A DNA stretch of 64,000 nt from Claveliimonas bilis (GCF_020892095.1 NZ_AP024845.1:558001-622000), one strand, 5' to 3'; shown: positions 1-7,576, counted from the stretch's first letter. Numbers and translations: made by a program. The notes: generated from the sequence alone by a model not told the origin.

Positions 1-612
1 AAAAGCGGTTGCGGAAAAAGTACACTGATCAAACTTTTATCTGGTTATTACTCCACATACAAAGGCAAAATTTTATATGATGATACGGAATTTCATATGC
101 TGGATAAAGATAGTGTGGTCCAGATGTCATCAATCATCCATCAGAATATCTATATGTTTGACGAAACCATATATGACAATATCTGTTTACATGAACATTA
201 TCCAGAGGAACAAGTTGAAAAAGTTATAGCGGACAGCGGATTGACCGAATTTATATCTGAGCTTCCAACCGGCTTGCAATATAGGGTCGGAGAAAATGGC
301 TCTAATCTATCTGGTGGACAAAAACAAAGAATTGCAGTTGCACGTGCTTTGATCAGAAACAAACCTATTCTCATATTAGACGAGGGTACATCTGCCATTG
401 ATATGCAGACAGCATACGATATTGAAAACAGATTATTAAAAATGGAAGATTTAACACTCATAACAATTACCCATCATTTAGAACAAAATTTATTGGATAA
501 GTATGATGAAATCTTTTATATGGAAAATGGTCACATTAAAGAAAGAGGAAGTTTTAATCACCTTATCAATACATCCTCTTGTTTTTCAGAATATTTTCAT
601 TTGAAGAAATAA
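1..612 (+). CDS. ABC transporter ATP-binding domain, C-terminal part (5' truncated by window edge)
   Basis: The frame is open from base 1 and starts inside the Walker A motif (KSGCGKST), so only the last ~204 residues are present. They are the nucleotide-binding domain of an exporter-type ABC protein: a Q-loop region (IIHQNIYMFDETIYDNI), the signature NLSGGQKQR, Walker B (PILILDEGTSAID) and the H-loop (TITHHLE). The domain arrangement in which DNI follows the Q-loop is typical of fused permease/ATPase exporters of peptides, bacteriocins or drugs. The substrate cannot be told from this fragment. It is followed after 15 bp by a sigma-like small gene, a pairing common in mobile elements of Clostridia; that link is an inference. 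Confidence 0.9.
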   Translation, partial: KSGCGKSTLIKLLSGYYSTYKGKILYDDTEFHMLDKDSVVQMSSIIHQNIYMFDETIYDNICLHEHYPEEQVEKVIADSGLTEFISELPTGLQYRVGENGSNLSGGQKQRIAVARALIRNKPILILDEGTSAIDMQTAYDIENRLLKMEDLTLITITHHLEQNLLDKYDEIFYMENGHIKERGSFNHLINTSSCFSEYFHLKK

Positions 613-627
613 AGGACAACAGAGAGA

Positions 628-897
628 ATGAAGACATCTTCTTTTAAAGAAGTCTTCAGACTACAATTCAACGCTTTAATGATGATAATCATAAAAGGCG
701 CGTTGAAGCAAAAGAGAAAGTTGCTTGTCCGACGTTTCAAGCAGGAAGCGTTATTTTGTGAAATGGGTGAAGCAAAGCTGAATGAGCAAGGTAATGTTGA
801 TAAGTATTCTTGCGATACAACGACATTCCCGGTGTTACATTTCACTGTTCAAATATCTGAGATAGTGTCAATAGTTTTTCGCAAAATCAAAACCTAG
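628..897 (+). pseudogene. Sigma-70-like / helix-turn-helix protein of mobile-element type, truncated by IS
   Basis: About 80 codons follow a weak Shine-Dalgarno (aaagga). The protein begins MKTSSFKEVFRLQFNAL and has a later segment LNEQGNVDKYSCDTT. This pattern resembles the N-terminal half of the small sigma-70-like regulators carried by Tn916-type conjugative elements (FQ..QFDAL, then a basic stretch, then L.....DKY). The normal protein continues into a sigma region 4 helix-turn-helix, which is missing. The reading frame runs into the left end of the IS at about 877 and stops at 895-897. It is best seen as a gene interrupted by the insertion. The family assignment is from memory of the sequence pattern and is moderate. 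Confidence 0.5.
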
Positions 898-2208
898 CCG
901 TTTAGCAGCCGGTAGTCAGCCGGCTATGATATCAGACAGCAGATTCTCTTCTGGTTTGAAAAGATGATCCATATTCATATAGCGTCTAGCTCCCCAGCTG
1001 GTTGCTGCTACATGACGCAGTCTGGCACATACGAGCATCAAGGCACTCTGTCCATCGGGAAAAGCACCGATGGCTTTTGTACGGCGTTTAATTTCACGAT
1101 TGAGACGCTCAATTGTGTTATTGGTCCGAATCCGGCTCCAATGCTGTGTGGGAAAATCCATATAGGTCAAGGTTTCCTCGATTCCATCCTCCACCTTTTT
1201 GGCGGCTTTGGAAAGCTCATAGACTGGAGTTTTTCCGATATCTGGAGCGCTTTTTCACGAGCAGCTTCTTTACTCTCCTGTGCATGGATTGCCTTGAGCA
1301 TAAGAGCTACCGCTTTCATCTTGTTACGAGGTGTGACAGAAAATATATTTCTGTAAAAATGAACCGTACAACGTTGATATCTGGCATCTGGAAAGACTTC
1401 CGGAATGGTTTCAAGCATGCCAAGATTTTTATCGCCAATGATCAAACGTACACCAGTAAGCCCGCGTTCTTTCAGCCACACGAAGAAAGAACGCCAGCTT
1501 TCACGATCCTCTTTCATACCTTCCGCAGCGCCAAGGATTTCACGGCAGCCATCCTGACTGACTCCAATAGCAACGAGGATGGAAACATTCTGGATTTCAC
1601 CGCCCCAGCTGCGTTTCAAGTAGACACCATCTACGTAAACATAGGGGTAGTCCCCGGAAAGCGGACGGGTACGCCAGGTTTCGATATGCTCATAAGCTTT
1701 TTTATTCAGGTTACTGATGGTGCCAGGAGAGACTTTCGTTCCCCATAAGGCTTCGGTGATATCCTCCACACGGCGGACGGAAACACCTGCCAGATACATT
1801 TCGATCAGAGCTTCTTCCACGGAGGATTCTCTGCGGCGATATCTTTCAATGATTGCAGTTTCAAAAGGAATGCCTTTGAGTTTTGGAACTTTCAGCTCCA
1901 CTTCCCCAGCGGTAGTATGGAGATTCCGCTTATAATGACCGGAACGATATCCCTGACGATTAGAGGAACGCTCATACTTTTCAGCGTTGACTAATTCGTC
2001 AGCTTCCTTATCGAGCAGGGCGTTTAAAGTTTCTTCGACACTGTTACGGACAAGATCCTTTAAATCGTGCTTTATTAAGTCCTCATTTAGTTGTATAATC
2101 TTATCAGACATGGTTCGATAGCCTCCTTTGATAGATTTGGTTGTGGTGACTTAATTTTACCAAACGGCTATAGACCATGTCTATTTTTATGAAATTGATT
2201 TTGCGAAA
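877..2208 (-). mobile_element. IS256-family insertion sequence with decayed transposase
   Basis: The element is bounded by 14-bp perfect inverted repeats (TTTCGCAAAATCAA at 877-890, its complement at 2195-2208) and encloses one transposase gene on the minus strand. Length of about 1.33 kb fits IS256-type elements. I could not find the 8-9 bp target duplication: the bases outside the left repeat (CAATAGTT) and right repeat (TTAATTAT) do not match. The interrupted sigma-like frame also does not resume to the right. This suggests that DNA next to the element was deleted or exchanged after insertion. Confidence 0.8.
916..2111 (-). pseudogene. IS256-family (Mutator-type) transposase, frameshifted
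   Basis: Two reading frames together make one full IS256 transposase. The first (1167-2111) holds the N-terminus (MSDKIIQLNEDLIKHDL), the zinc/DNA-binding part and two catalytic aspartates (YVDGVYLKRSW and LIIGDKNLGM). The second (from ~1235 down to 916) continues with AAKKVEDGIEETLTYMDFP and the NTIERLNREIKRR motif that carries the third catalytic residue, Glu. One base appears to be missing near 1218-1222, just after KLQSM. Because the catalytic residues are separated, the protein is presumably inactive. Programmed frameshifting is not usual for IS256, so decay or a sequencing error is the simpler explanation. Confidence 0.9.
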
Positions 2209-2306
2209 TTAATTATACGTTATCGAATGGAAAGGCGAGATCCAGACCTCTATGGTAAAGGCTATGTTGAAATTTGAGCTCAAGATTAAAAAGTAACCTA
2301 AATATT
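2209..2306. other. Short stretch right of the IS, possible 3' remnant of a gene
   Basis: Between the IS right end and the retron terminator there is a short open frame on the plus strand (about 2213-2296) ending in IKK-stop. It has no start codon or ribosome site of its own and looks like the tail of a gene whose 5' part was lost at the IS junction. I cannot name the family. Confidence 0.3.
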
Positions 2307-2346
2307 AAAAGGGAGATACACCTATTTTTGCATTATCTCCCTTTTT
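2307..2346 (-). terminator. Intrinsic terminator of the retron operon
   Basis: A 12-bp perfect stem (AAAAGGGAGATA at 2307-2318, complement 2334-2345) encloses a 15-nt loop and is flanked by A/T runs on both sides, so it could work in either direction. It sits 27 bp past the reverse transcriptase stop codon. Confidence 0.85.
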
Positions 2347-2372
2347 CTCTACAAAGAGTCAAATTACGACAA

Positions 2373-4073
2373 CTATTGTATTCTTTCTTTATAATCCTTA
2401 ATCACCACATCAATATTATTTAATAATGGTTTAAACCCTCCAAAATCTATACTGCTATAGTTTTTCATTATATATTGAGAAAAAATTTCTTTACCATAAA
2501 ATTTACTTGTATCATATGTATCTTTTTTACAAAATTTCTTCCCACCAATTTCATGAGAAAGTGTAGCTTCATCAAACAACATTTCAATGTCGCATTCTTC
2601 ACTCTCTCCGACTAATGGTGTTATCATAAGATATAAATTCTCCAACAAATTTATCCATGTTCTAGTACATAATTGCTTTTTTCTATCATCAGAAATTTTA
2701 TTACTTACAAACTTGTATATAGGCTTATTTTTGTTATTCAACTCATTATCAAACAGTAAAATAACAGAGTTAAGCGGAACAGTACTTCCTAAATTTTTAA
2801 ACATTTCTATATAGTTTGGATACTTTTCTCCACCTTCCTCAGAAAAAAATTTATATATATTGTTCATAGTATCTGCACCATCTTTTTTGAAATTCAAAAA
2901 ATAGGCAAACCGTTTGCTTCTCTGCAAAAAAGATACTTTGTACTCAAACTGTCCTTTTGAATTTCTGCTTACTAAATTTGGATACTCTTTCCACAAATTT
3001 TTTAAAGCGGCTTTCAAATAGGTCACATCTGTTTTCCCTTCTGTTACAATTAATGGTTTCGGATTAGCAAAAAAATATTTATAAAATATAAATTGACTAT
3101 ACGCTCTTTCTCTTCCATTAAGATATTCGTATGTAAGTTTCTTCCCTTCCAAATTTAACTTGTTATTATACCATTCTAATTGATTAATAAAAGAAAAGCG
3201 TCCCTCAAGTTGATTAATAGTTCCTTTTATTTCATTTTCAATAAAATATTCTCCCGATTTATACAACTGATAAGCCATCGCTCTAGTTCTTTTATAATAA
3301 TCTCTACTCACATGAAGTTTTTTGTTAACAACAACACCTGTGACTTCTTGCCTAGAATCCCTATATTGGATCCTTGTTTTCTTCTTATTAATGCTGAATC
3401 CGGCATTGATAATTTCCTTTTCCAGTTCTTCAAAGAATATGTTTTTAATGTTTAAGAACTCTTTATTATTTGTGGAAAACGTCAAATCATCAACATATCT
3501 TGTATAGTCTAATCGATATTTCTTTGCTAATTTAGATATTCTTACATCAAATATATTACAAATCAAATTTGTTATTATTGGAGAAGTAGGTGCTCCTTGT
3601 GGTAGTTTACCTTGATAGCATGTCAACTGCGCTATAACAGTTGCCACTTCTGATGGCAACTGGAAACTGCGGTTCTTTAAAAAATAGCCCTGCACTCTTC
3701 CAAAATGAAAAGAATCAAAAAAATTCTCCAAATCAATATTTATAACAAATCTCTTATTTCGGTGAATTTTAGCATTAGTAATAAAACTTTTCTCTTTTTG
3801 AAAAGCATGTGAAATATTAGGATTGACATTACATTTATTCCAGATTTCTTTTTGGCAATTATACAAAGCTTCAGCAAGTTTTCTTTGAATCACTTTTAAA
3901 TCTTTTTGCGGAGCATATATATGTCTAAATCCCCCACTTTTCTTAGGGATCTCAAATGATGTATATAAATCGTCAACTCCTTTAATGTATAAAATATATG
4001 ATAATTTCTTCCTTGGTATATCTAAGAAATCAGCTAGTTCATTTCTGCTTTTTACTTTATCTATTGTATCCAT
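2373..4073 (-). CDS. Retron reverse transcriptase fused to a C-terminal TOPRIM-like domain (Ec67/Eco2-like)
   Basis: 566 residues. The N-terminal ~320 residues are a retron-type reverse transcriptase: the retron-specific NAxxH motif (NAKIH, 100-104), INIDLENFFDS (111-121), QGAPTSP (159-165), the catalytic YVDD (193-196) and the VTG motif (244-246). From ~335 a TOPRIM-like fold follows: PLIVTEGKTD (340-349, invariant Glu) and VILLFDNELN (437-446), where the usual Asp-x-Asp is Asp-Asn-Glu. A fused RT-TOPRIM is the layout of retron Ec67 (Eco2), an anti-phage retron in which the TOPRIM part acts as the effector nuclease; the same role here is inferred. The enzyme would copy the msd part of the RNA encoded just upstream into branched msDNA. 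Low-GC codon use unlike the core genes points to horizontal transfer. Start ATG at 4073 lies 15 bp after the a2 repeat. Confidence 0.95.
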   Translation of the reverse strand: MDTIDKVKSRNELADFLDIPRKKLSYILYIKGVDDLYTSFEIPKKSGGFRHIYAPQKDLKVIQRKLAEALYNCQKEIWNKCNVNPNISHAFQKEKSFITNAKIHRNKRFVINIDLENFFDSFHFGRVQGYFLKNRSFQLPSEVATVIAQLTCYQGKLPQGAPTSPIITNLICNIFDVRISKLAKKYRLDYTRYVDDLTFSTNNKEFLNIKNIFFEELEKEIINAGFSINKKKTRIQYRDSRQEVTGVVVNKKLHVSRDYYKRTRAMAYQLYKSGEYFIENEIKGTINQLEGRFSFINQLEWYNNKLNLEGKKLTYEYLNGRERAYSQFIFYKYFFANPKPLIVTEGKTDVTYLKAALKNLWKEYPNLVSRNSKGQFEYKVSFLQRSKRFAYFLNFKKDGADTMNNIYKFFSEEGGEKYPNYIEMFKNLGSTVPLNSVILLFDNELNNKNKPIYKFVSNKISDDRKKQLCTRTWINLLENLYLMITPLVGESEECDIEMLFDEATLSHEIGGKKFCKKDTYDTSKFYGKEIFSQYIMKNYSSIDFGGFKPLLNNIDVVIKDYKERIQ

Positions 4074-4087
4074 CTCTTCATCCTAAA

Positions 4088-4233
4088 AAACGTGTGGTTA
4101 CTCATTATGCGATGCGTAATATATAATAAAATATACATAAGCATAATACAGATTGATAGAGAGCATATCTTCCTACCATTTTCACCAATACTTGCGAAAC
4201 ACAAGTCCATAATCTAACCACACGTTTATACAC
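4088..4233 (-). ncRNA. Retron msr-msd non-coding RNA
   Basis: The transcript reads right to left. It starts with a1 (AAACGTGTGGTTA, 4227-4215) and ends with a2, its perfect 13-bp complement (4100-4088), the pairing that defines a retron RNA. The base just after a1 is G (position 4214), the expected branching guanosine for 2'-priming. The msr part has a compact hairpin at ~4206-4190: ACTTGTG / TTT loop / CGCAAGT, a 7-bp stem with a UUU loop of the kind recognised by retron RTs. The msd part ends in a long AT-rich imperfect hairpin with a 7-bp base (ATTATGC ~4148-4142 with GCATAAT ~4110-4104). Placement, polarity and spacing to the RT start all fit. Exact msr/msd border is not determined. Confidence 0.88.
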
Positions 4234-4237
4234 TCAA

Positions 4238-4266
4238 ATTTTATCACGAATAGCAATCAGCCTCAA
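4238..4266 (-). promoter_or_regulatory. Promoter of the retron
   Basis: On the minus strand TTGAGG (4266-4261), a 17-bp spacer and TAAAAT (4243-4238) precede the a1 repeat by ~10 bp, so transcription should start at about 4232, at the edge of the msr. Confidence 0.65.
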
Positions 4267-4675
4267 TACAATTATTTTGCACTGGAAGTACTGAAAATAA
4301 TTAACCAAAAATCGTCATACTGGAACGCCTTTCAAAAGTTGTAAACTTGTTGTAAAATTTCTTCTACTATCCAAAAACCTGCATAAAATAAGGGGATTTA
4401 ATAAAAATGGAAGCTCCTGCCGTGGCAGATGAATAGTATTTTTGTCATAAACGAAAATCCTCCTAAAATGCCGTATTCTGCCTCGATTTGCCGACTATAA
4501 ATTTCGTCTAAAATTGTTAAATTTATCACAGAATAAGTAAAATGTAGCAAATCGGGGCAAGTTGAGGCCGTCAATCGTAGTAAAAACGTAGTAGAAATTG
4601 AAGTGTTTTACTACTCTAACCTCCCTAAAGGCAGTGCACCGTGCGCATCTATTAGATCTATATTCATACTATAAA
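4267..4675. other. Non-coding, palindrome-rich stretch between retron and Abi remnant
   Basis: No gene is seen. It holds an imperfect 12-bp inverted repeat (GCCTCGATTTGC near 4478-4489 against GCAAATCGGGGC near 4547-4558) and a second one (GTAGTAAAAAC near 4577 against GTGTTTTACTAC near 4605). These may mark the end of an integrated element that cut the Abi gene; nothing proves it. Confidence 0.4.
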
Positions 4676-5047
4676 TCAAAGAGTTATTATAAAAATTGAT
4701 GAATCCTGTAAGATTAAAGCATCTCCATGTATCAGTAATGCTTCCACTAATCGGACTCTCAATGCTATTTCAATTTTGGAAATCATTGAAAAAATCAGAG
4801 CTGATAATTCCTGATCAAATTGATACAACTGAAAAACATCATCAAACTTAGTTCCAGGAATATACTTTTTTGTCGAATTATCGTATAAATGAAACGAATA
4901 TCCACGCAGGCGGTAAAAACCTACAGATTTCAATGCCTTCTCTACATTTTCCCGAGATGTTATCTCCATTCCAGCGTCAAGGTAAGATTGCATCTGCTGT
5001 TCAATTGTTAATATTCGTTTTGGATATTGATACATAAAACACCCCAT
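4676..5047 (-). pseudogene. Abi_2 family (AbiD/AbiF-like) abortive-infection protein, C-terminally truncated
   Basis: 123 residues match the N-terminal third of Abi_2 proteins: LTIEQQMQSYLDAGMEI, the typical GFYRLRGYSFHLYD, then FDDVFQLYQFDQELSALIF and IEIALRVRLVEALLIHGD. Full-length members are about 300 residues and carry their RNase-type HEPN motif (R-x4-6-H) in the missing part, so no toxin activity is expected. Similarity to the family fades after SSIF, near 4685. ATG at 5035 (MYQYPKRI) is an alternative start to 5047. The gene keeps a strong promoter and a structured leader (5058-5097). Related AbiF systems are reported to be toxin-antitoxin pairs with a non-coding RNA; here only the remnant is left. 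Confidence 0.8.
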
Positions 5048-5057
5048 AAATGAAAAA

Positions 5058-5104
5058 GTCCCACCGGGTTGCGCATGAAAATCAGAGGCGTGGTGGGTTC
5101 TGTT
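5058..5104 (-). ncRNA. Structured leader / candidate antitoxin RNA of the Abi_2 locus
   Basis: Reading leftwards, the predicted transcript begins near 5104 and at once forms a hairpin with a 6-bp base CCCACC (5097-5092) / GGTGGG (5065-5060) enclosing a ~26-nt segment, then a short U run. It lies between a strong promoter and the Abi start codon. Conserved RNAs at this spot are known for AbiF-type systems. I infer a relic of such an RNA; a plain attenuator is the alternative. Confidence 0.5.
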
Positions 5105-5110
5105 AATATT

Positions 5111-5138
5111 ATTATACCGTTTTTATTGCAACTGTCAA
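5111..5138 (-). promoter_or_regulatory. Strong sigma-A promoter of the Abi_2 locus
   Basis: TTGACA (5138-5133), 16-bp spacer, TATAAT (5116-5111) on the minus strand, both hexamers perfect. Confidence 0.8.
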
Positions 5139-5311
5139 GATTTCTTTTTACAGAAAAGAATATGTGTTCTCTTTCAGCACACCCCCTATTGCATCATGTG
5201 TAACAGATGTATACTGCAATGTCAATTATCTATATATCAACTCATTCAATACAAATATCCAGCCGCCGAAACAACGTTTTTTCTTTACCATTGTGCGGCA
5301 CACGGCTTGAA

Positions 5312-5998
5312 TTAACTTTCCACAATCCCTACAATATCTCTCTTTTTGAGAATAACAACCGAGTTATTATCCTTGATTTGTATACTATCAGCAGTAATGG
5401 ATGTTACCATAACTTTTTGATACCCATCTGTAGAAAGTATAAATGTTGCAAGGTTCGGCGAATGCATTTGTATGGTACAAGTCTTACCAAGCAGGGGCTT
5501 GAACGGATCACAAATAGGTGGCATGGTGGCAGGAAGCATCGGAAGCGAATTTTGCTTTCTCCTTCCCAAGTCAAGTTTGGTAACAGTATCAATATGCTGT
5601 TTTAATACTATCCCATATTTCAGGCTCTTACTTCTATCTGTCTGGTAAAAACAAATATATTGATTGTCTTGTCCGACAATGGCAGCCATATAATAACCGC
5701 TATCCCAGTTCTTTAAATCAATATTGCACCACGCTCCAATAAAGCAGCTGTAATCAACACTCTGAACCACCGACGCTTTATCCTGCGGGATTTGAGCATC
5801 TTCACAATCTCTCAACAGATAATCCAACGAGCACTTAAACACCTCGCTCATCTTTAACAGTTTATCCGTCTCAGGATATGCTATATCGCTTTCCCACTTG
5901 CTAATGGCCTGCCTTGATACCCCAAACACAGACGCCAACTGTTCTTGCGTGATATTGTTCTCCTTGCGAAATTTTGATATTTTTTCTCCTAATGTCAT
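5312..5998 (-). CDS. XRE-family transcriptional regulator with unknown C-terminal domain
   Basis: 228 residues. The first ~65 form a Cro/CI-type helix-turn-helix (LGEKISKFRKENNITQEQLA, then VSRQAISKWESDIAYPETDKL), followed by the DYLL segment usual for Firmicutes XRE proteins. Residues ~80-228 form a beta-rich domain (for example GYYMAAIVGQDNQYICFYQT and TADSIQIKDNNSVVILKKRDI) that I do not recognise; it may sense a ligand. A clear Shine-Dalgarno (gggaggt) precedes ATG 5998. The small frame at 6018-6254 lies just upstream in the same direction. No palindromic operator is obvious. Confidence 0.85.
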   Translation of the reverse strand: MTLGEKISKFRKENNITQEQLASVFGVSRQAISKWESDIAYPETDKLLKMSEVFKCSLDYLLRDCEDAQIPQDKASVVQSVDYSCFIGAWCNIDLKNWDSGYYMAAIVGQDNQYICFYQTDRSKSLKYGIVLKQHIDTVTKLDLGRRKQNSLPMLPATMPPICDPFKPLLGKTCTIQMHSPNLATFILSTDGYQKVMVTSITADSIQIKDNNSVVILKKRDIVGIVES

Positions 5999-6017
5999 AA
6001 TGCAACCTCCCGCTTAA

Positions 6018-6254
6018 TCAAACTGTAATATGATTGTACCCATATTCTACGGAAATGCCCACCATCTTTCCGTTTCTAAATGTAAAGTTCAAGTTGCACC
6101 TATGATTATAACTCTGTTTCAAAATGACGGCAACGATGTCTCCGCTTTGAGAAAATATTCTGAAACAAACATTCCCACACCTCCACAATATTTTCATTCT
6201 TCCAACATTGTCAAACTGTTTGAGGGCAGTGGATATTATTTCCCCTGCCCTCAT
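6018..6254 (-). CDS. Small hypothetical protein, possibly a gene remnant
   Basis: 78 codons in the gap between the XRE regulator and a flavodoxin-like gene, read in the same direction as both. The alternating hydrophobic pattern of its C-terminal half (NLNFTFRNGKMVGISVEYGY) looks like beta strands of a real protein, but I cannot assign a family and the ribosome site is weak. It may be the tail of a larger decayed gene. An overlapping frame of equal length on the other strand makes this call uncertain. Confidence 0.35.
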   Translation of the reverse strand: MRAGEIISTALKQFDNVGRMKILWRCGNVCFRIFSQSGDIVAVILKQSYNHRCNLNFTFRNGKMVGISVEYGYNHITV

Positions 6255-6276
6255 AATTTTATATGAATACCTCTAT

Positions 6277-6828
6277 TTACTGAATCGATTTTCCAAGTTC
6301 ATATGCCTTCTGGATTTCAGGTTTATCGTTAATATCTCCCACGTTCATATTACCTCCAGCAAGCACATGGCCGAGATTTTTCCAGCGTAAATGTTCCATC
6401 AGATGGTCATAATAGGTAAGCACATCCTCAAATCCATGGCCTTCGGCGGCCATCAAAAGAACGGATGCCTTGTCATGTCCTCTGAGAAGATTGCCGTCGC
6501 CTTCCTCTAAAGCAAACAAACGGTCAATAGCGGTTCTGATCTGGCCGCTCATATTCCAGTAGTAAAGAGGAGTTGCCAGTACCACCACATCGCATTCCTT
6601 TACCGCCGGATAAATCTGAGCCATATCATCCTTTTGTACGCATGGACATTCCCTACTGCTGTGTCCGCCAAAGCAGCCTTTACAGCCGTGGATTTCCATG
6701 CTGTCAAGAAAGAATTCTGTCACAGTATTCCCAACACTTTCCGCACCTTCGGTAAATGCTTTTACAAGCATGGAGGTATTGCCTTTCTTTCGGGGGCTCC
6801 CATTCAATATCACAATTCTTTTACCCAT
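6277..6828 (-). CDS. Flavodoxin-like NAD(P)H-dependent FMN reductase
   Basis: 183 residues from ATG 6828 (MGKRIVILNGSPRKKGNT), chosen because of the Shine-Dalgarno gaggtg just before it; an upstream start at 6912 would overlap the preceding gene deeply. The FMN phosphate loop NGSPRKKGNTS, the TPLYYWNMSGQIRTAIDR segment and a Cys pair region (GCKGCFGG) place it in the flavodoxin_2/iron-sulfur flavoprotein-like family of cytosolic quinone or nitro-compound reductases. It follows a paralogue (6848-7391) with 19 bp between them, so the two form an operon. Confidence 0.88.
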   Translation of the reverse strand: MGKRIVILNGSPRKKGNTSMLVKAFTEGAESVGNTVTEFFLDSMEIHGCKGCFGGHSSRECPCVQKDDMAQIYPAVKECDVVVLATPLYYWNMSGQIRTAIDRLFALEEGDGNLLRGHDKASVLLMAAEGHGFEDVLTYYDHLMEHLRWKNLGHVLAGGNMNVGDINDKPEIQKAYELGKSIQ

Positions 6829-6847
6829 ATCAAACACCTCGTTTCTC

Positions 6848-7393
6848 TCAAATTTTTTCTGCCAGAGCAGCCGCCTGCCGGCAACCATCTGTTTTCTCAA
6901 TATCACCGACATTCAGTACACCGGGAACCAAAACTTCTCCTGCCATATGCCATTTCATAAGCGCTGCAGAACGCTCGACAGGAATCCGTACACCGTCCAA
7001 AACTGACATATCATTTTCCTCGCAGCAGGCAATCAACAGACATTCCTTTCCGGCAATATCTTTTCCGGCAACACAGAAGGAATACAGCTTATCGATCACC
7101 GCCTTGATCTGTGCAGGAATCGAATACCAATATACCGGCATAGAAAAGACGACTACATCAGCATCCAATACAACCGGCGCAATCAGATTGAAGTCATCAT
7201 CAAAAGAACACGCTTTTCCTGTCTTGTAACAGGTTTCACAGGCATGGCAGCCACCCACATTCATCATGGCTGCGTCAAACCTCGTGACGCTGTACCCTTT
7301 TTCCTCCGCTGCTTTGATAAAAGCGTCCGTCATGGCGAAACTATTGCCATTTTTTCTGGGACTTCCGGTAATTACAACGATTTTTTTACTCAT
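6848..7393 (-). CDS. Flavodoxin family NAD(P)H-dependent oxidoreductase
   Basis: 181 residues, ATG 7393 after a perfect aaaggagg. TGSPRKNGNSFAMTDAF is the FMN-binding loop and FSMPVYWYSIPAQIKAVIDK the second flavin contact typical of this family. A Cys cluster (GGCHACETCYKTGKAC) suggests a redox site as in iron-sulfur flavoproteins, though the full 4Fe-4S pattern is not certain. First gene of a two-gene operon with 6277-6828. Upstream are GTGCG inverted repeats and a promoter with a poor -35, which suggests control by an HxlR-type regulator not encoded in the window. Confidence 0.9.
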   Translation of the reverse strand: MSKKIVVITGSPRKNGNSFAMTDAFIKAAEEKGYSVTRFDAAMMNVGGCHACETCYKTGKACSFDDDFNLIAPVVLDADVVVFSMPVYWYSIPAQIKAVIDKLYSFCVAGKDIAGKECLLIACCEENDMSVLDGVRIPVERSAALMKWHMAGEVLVPGVLNVGDIEKTDGCRQAAALAEKI

Positions 7394-7455
7394 TAGACTC
7401 TGCCTCCTTTAGTATTTTATAGTCGTTTAAACAAAATTAATTTTTCAAGTACTGA

Positions 7456-7510
7456 TATTATAATCATAGCAAGAGTGCGACTAAAAACAAGTACGCACAT
7501 TAAAGTGCGA
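7456..7510 (-). promoter_or_regulatory. Promoter region with GTGCG inverted repeats upstream of the flavin reductase operon
   Basis: On the minus strand TATAAT lies near 7463-7458. Upstream are three copies of one half site: GTGCG 7475-7479, CGCAC 7494-7498, GTGCG 7505-7509, with ACTT/AAGT around them. The layout resembles HxlR-type operators; the regulator is not identified. Confidence 0.45.
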
Positions 7511-7576
7511 TACTTACAGTCAGGTTAAATACTTACCTAAAGGAGAGTATTATCCGCTTATCAGGACAATATAAAA

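Noticed and set aside
916-2111. Programmed frameshift in the transposase
   Set aside because: No slippery heptamer at the break and IS256 transposases are normally made from one frame; simple decay is more likely.
4088-4227. Inverted repeats as an operator or attenuator of the reverse transcriptase gene
   Set aside because: Their 114-bp spacing, the G right after the first arm, the UUU hairpin and the long terminal hairpin all fit a retron RNA better than a regulator site.
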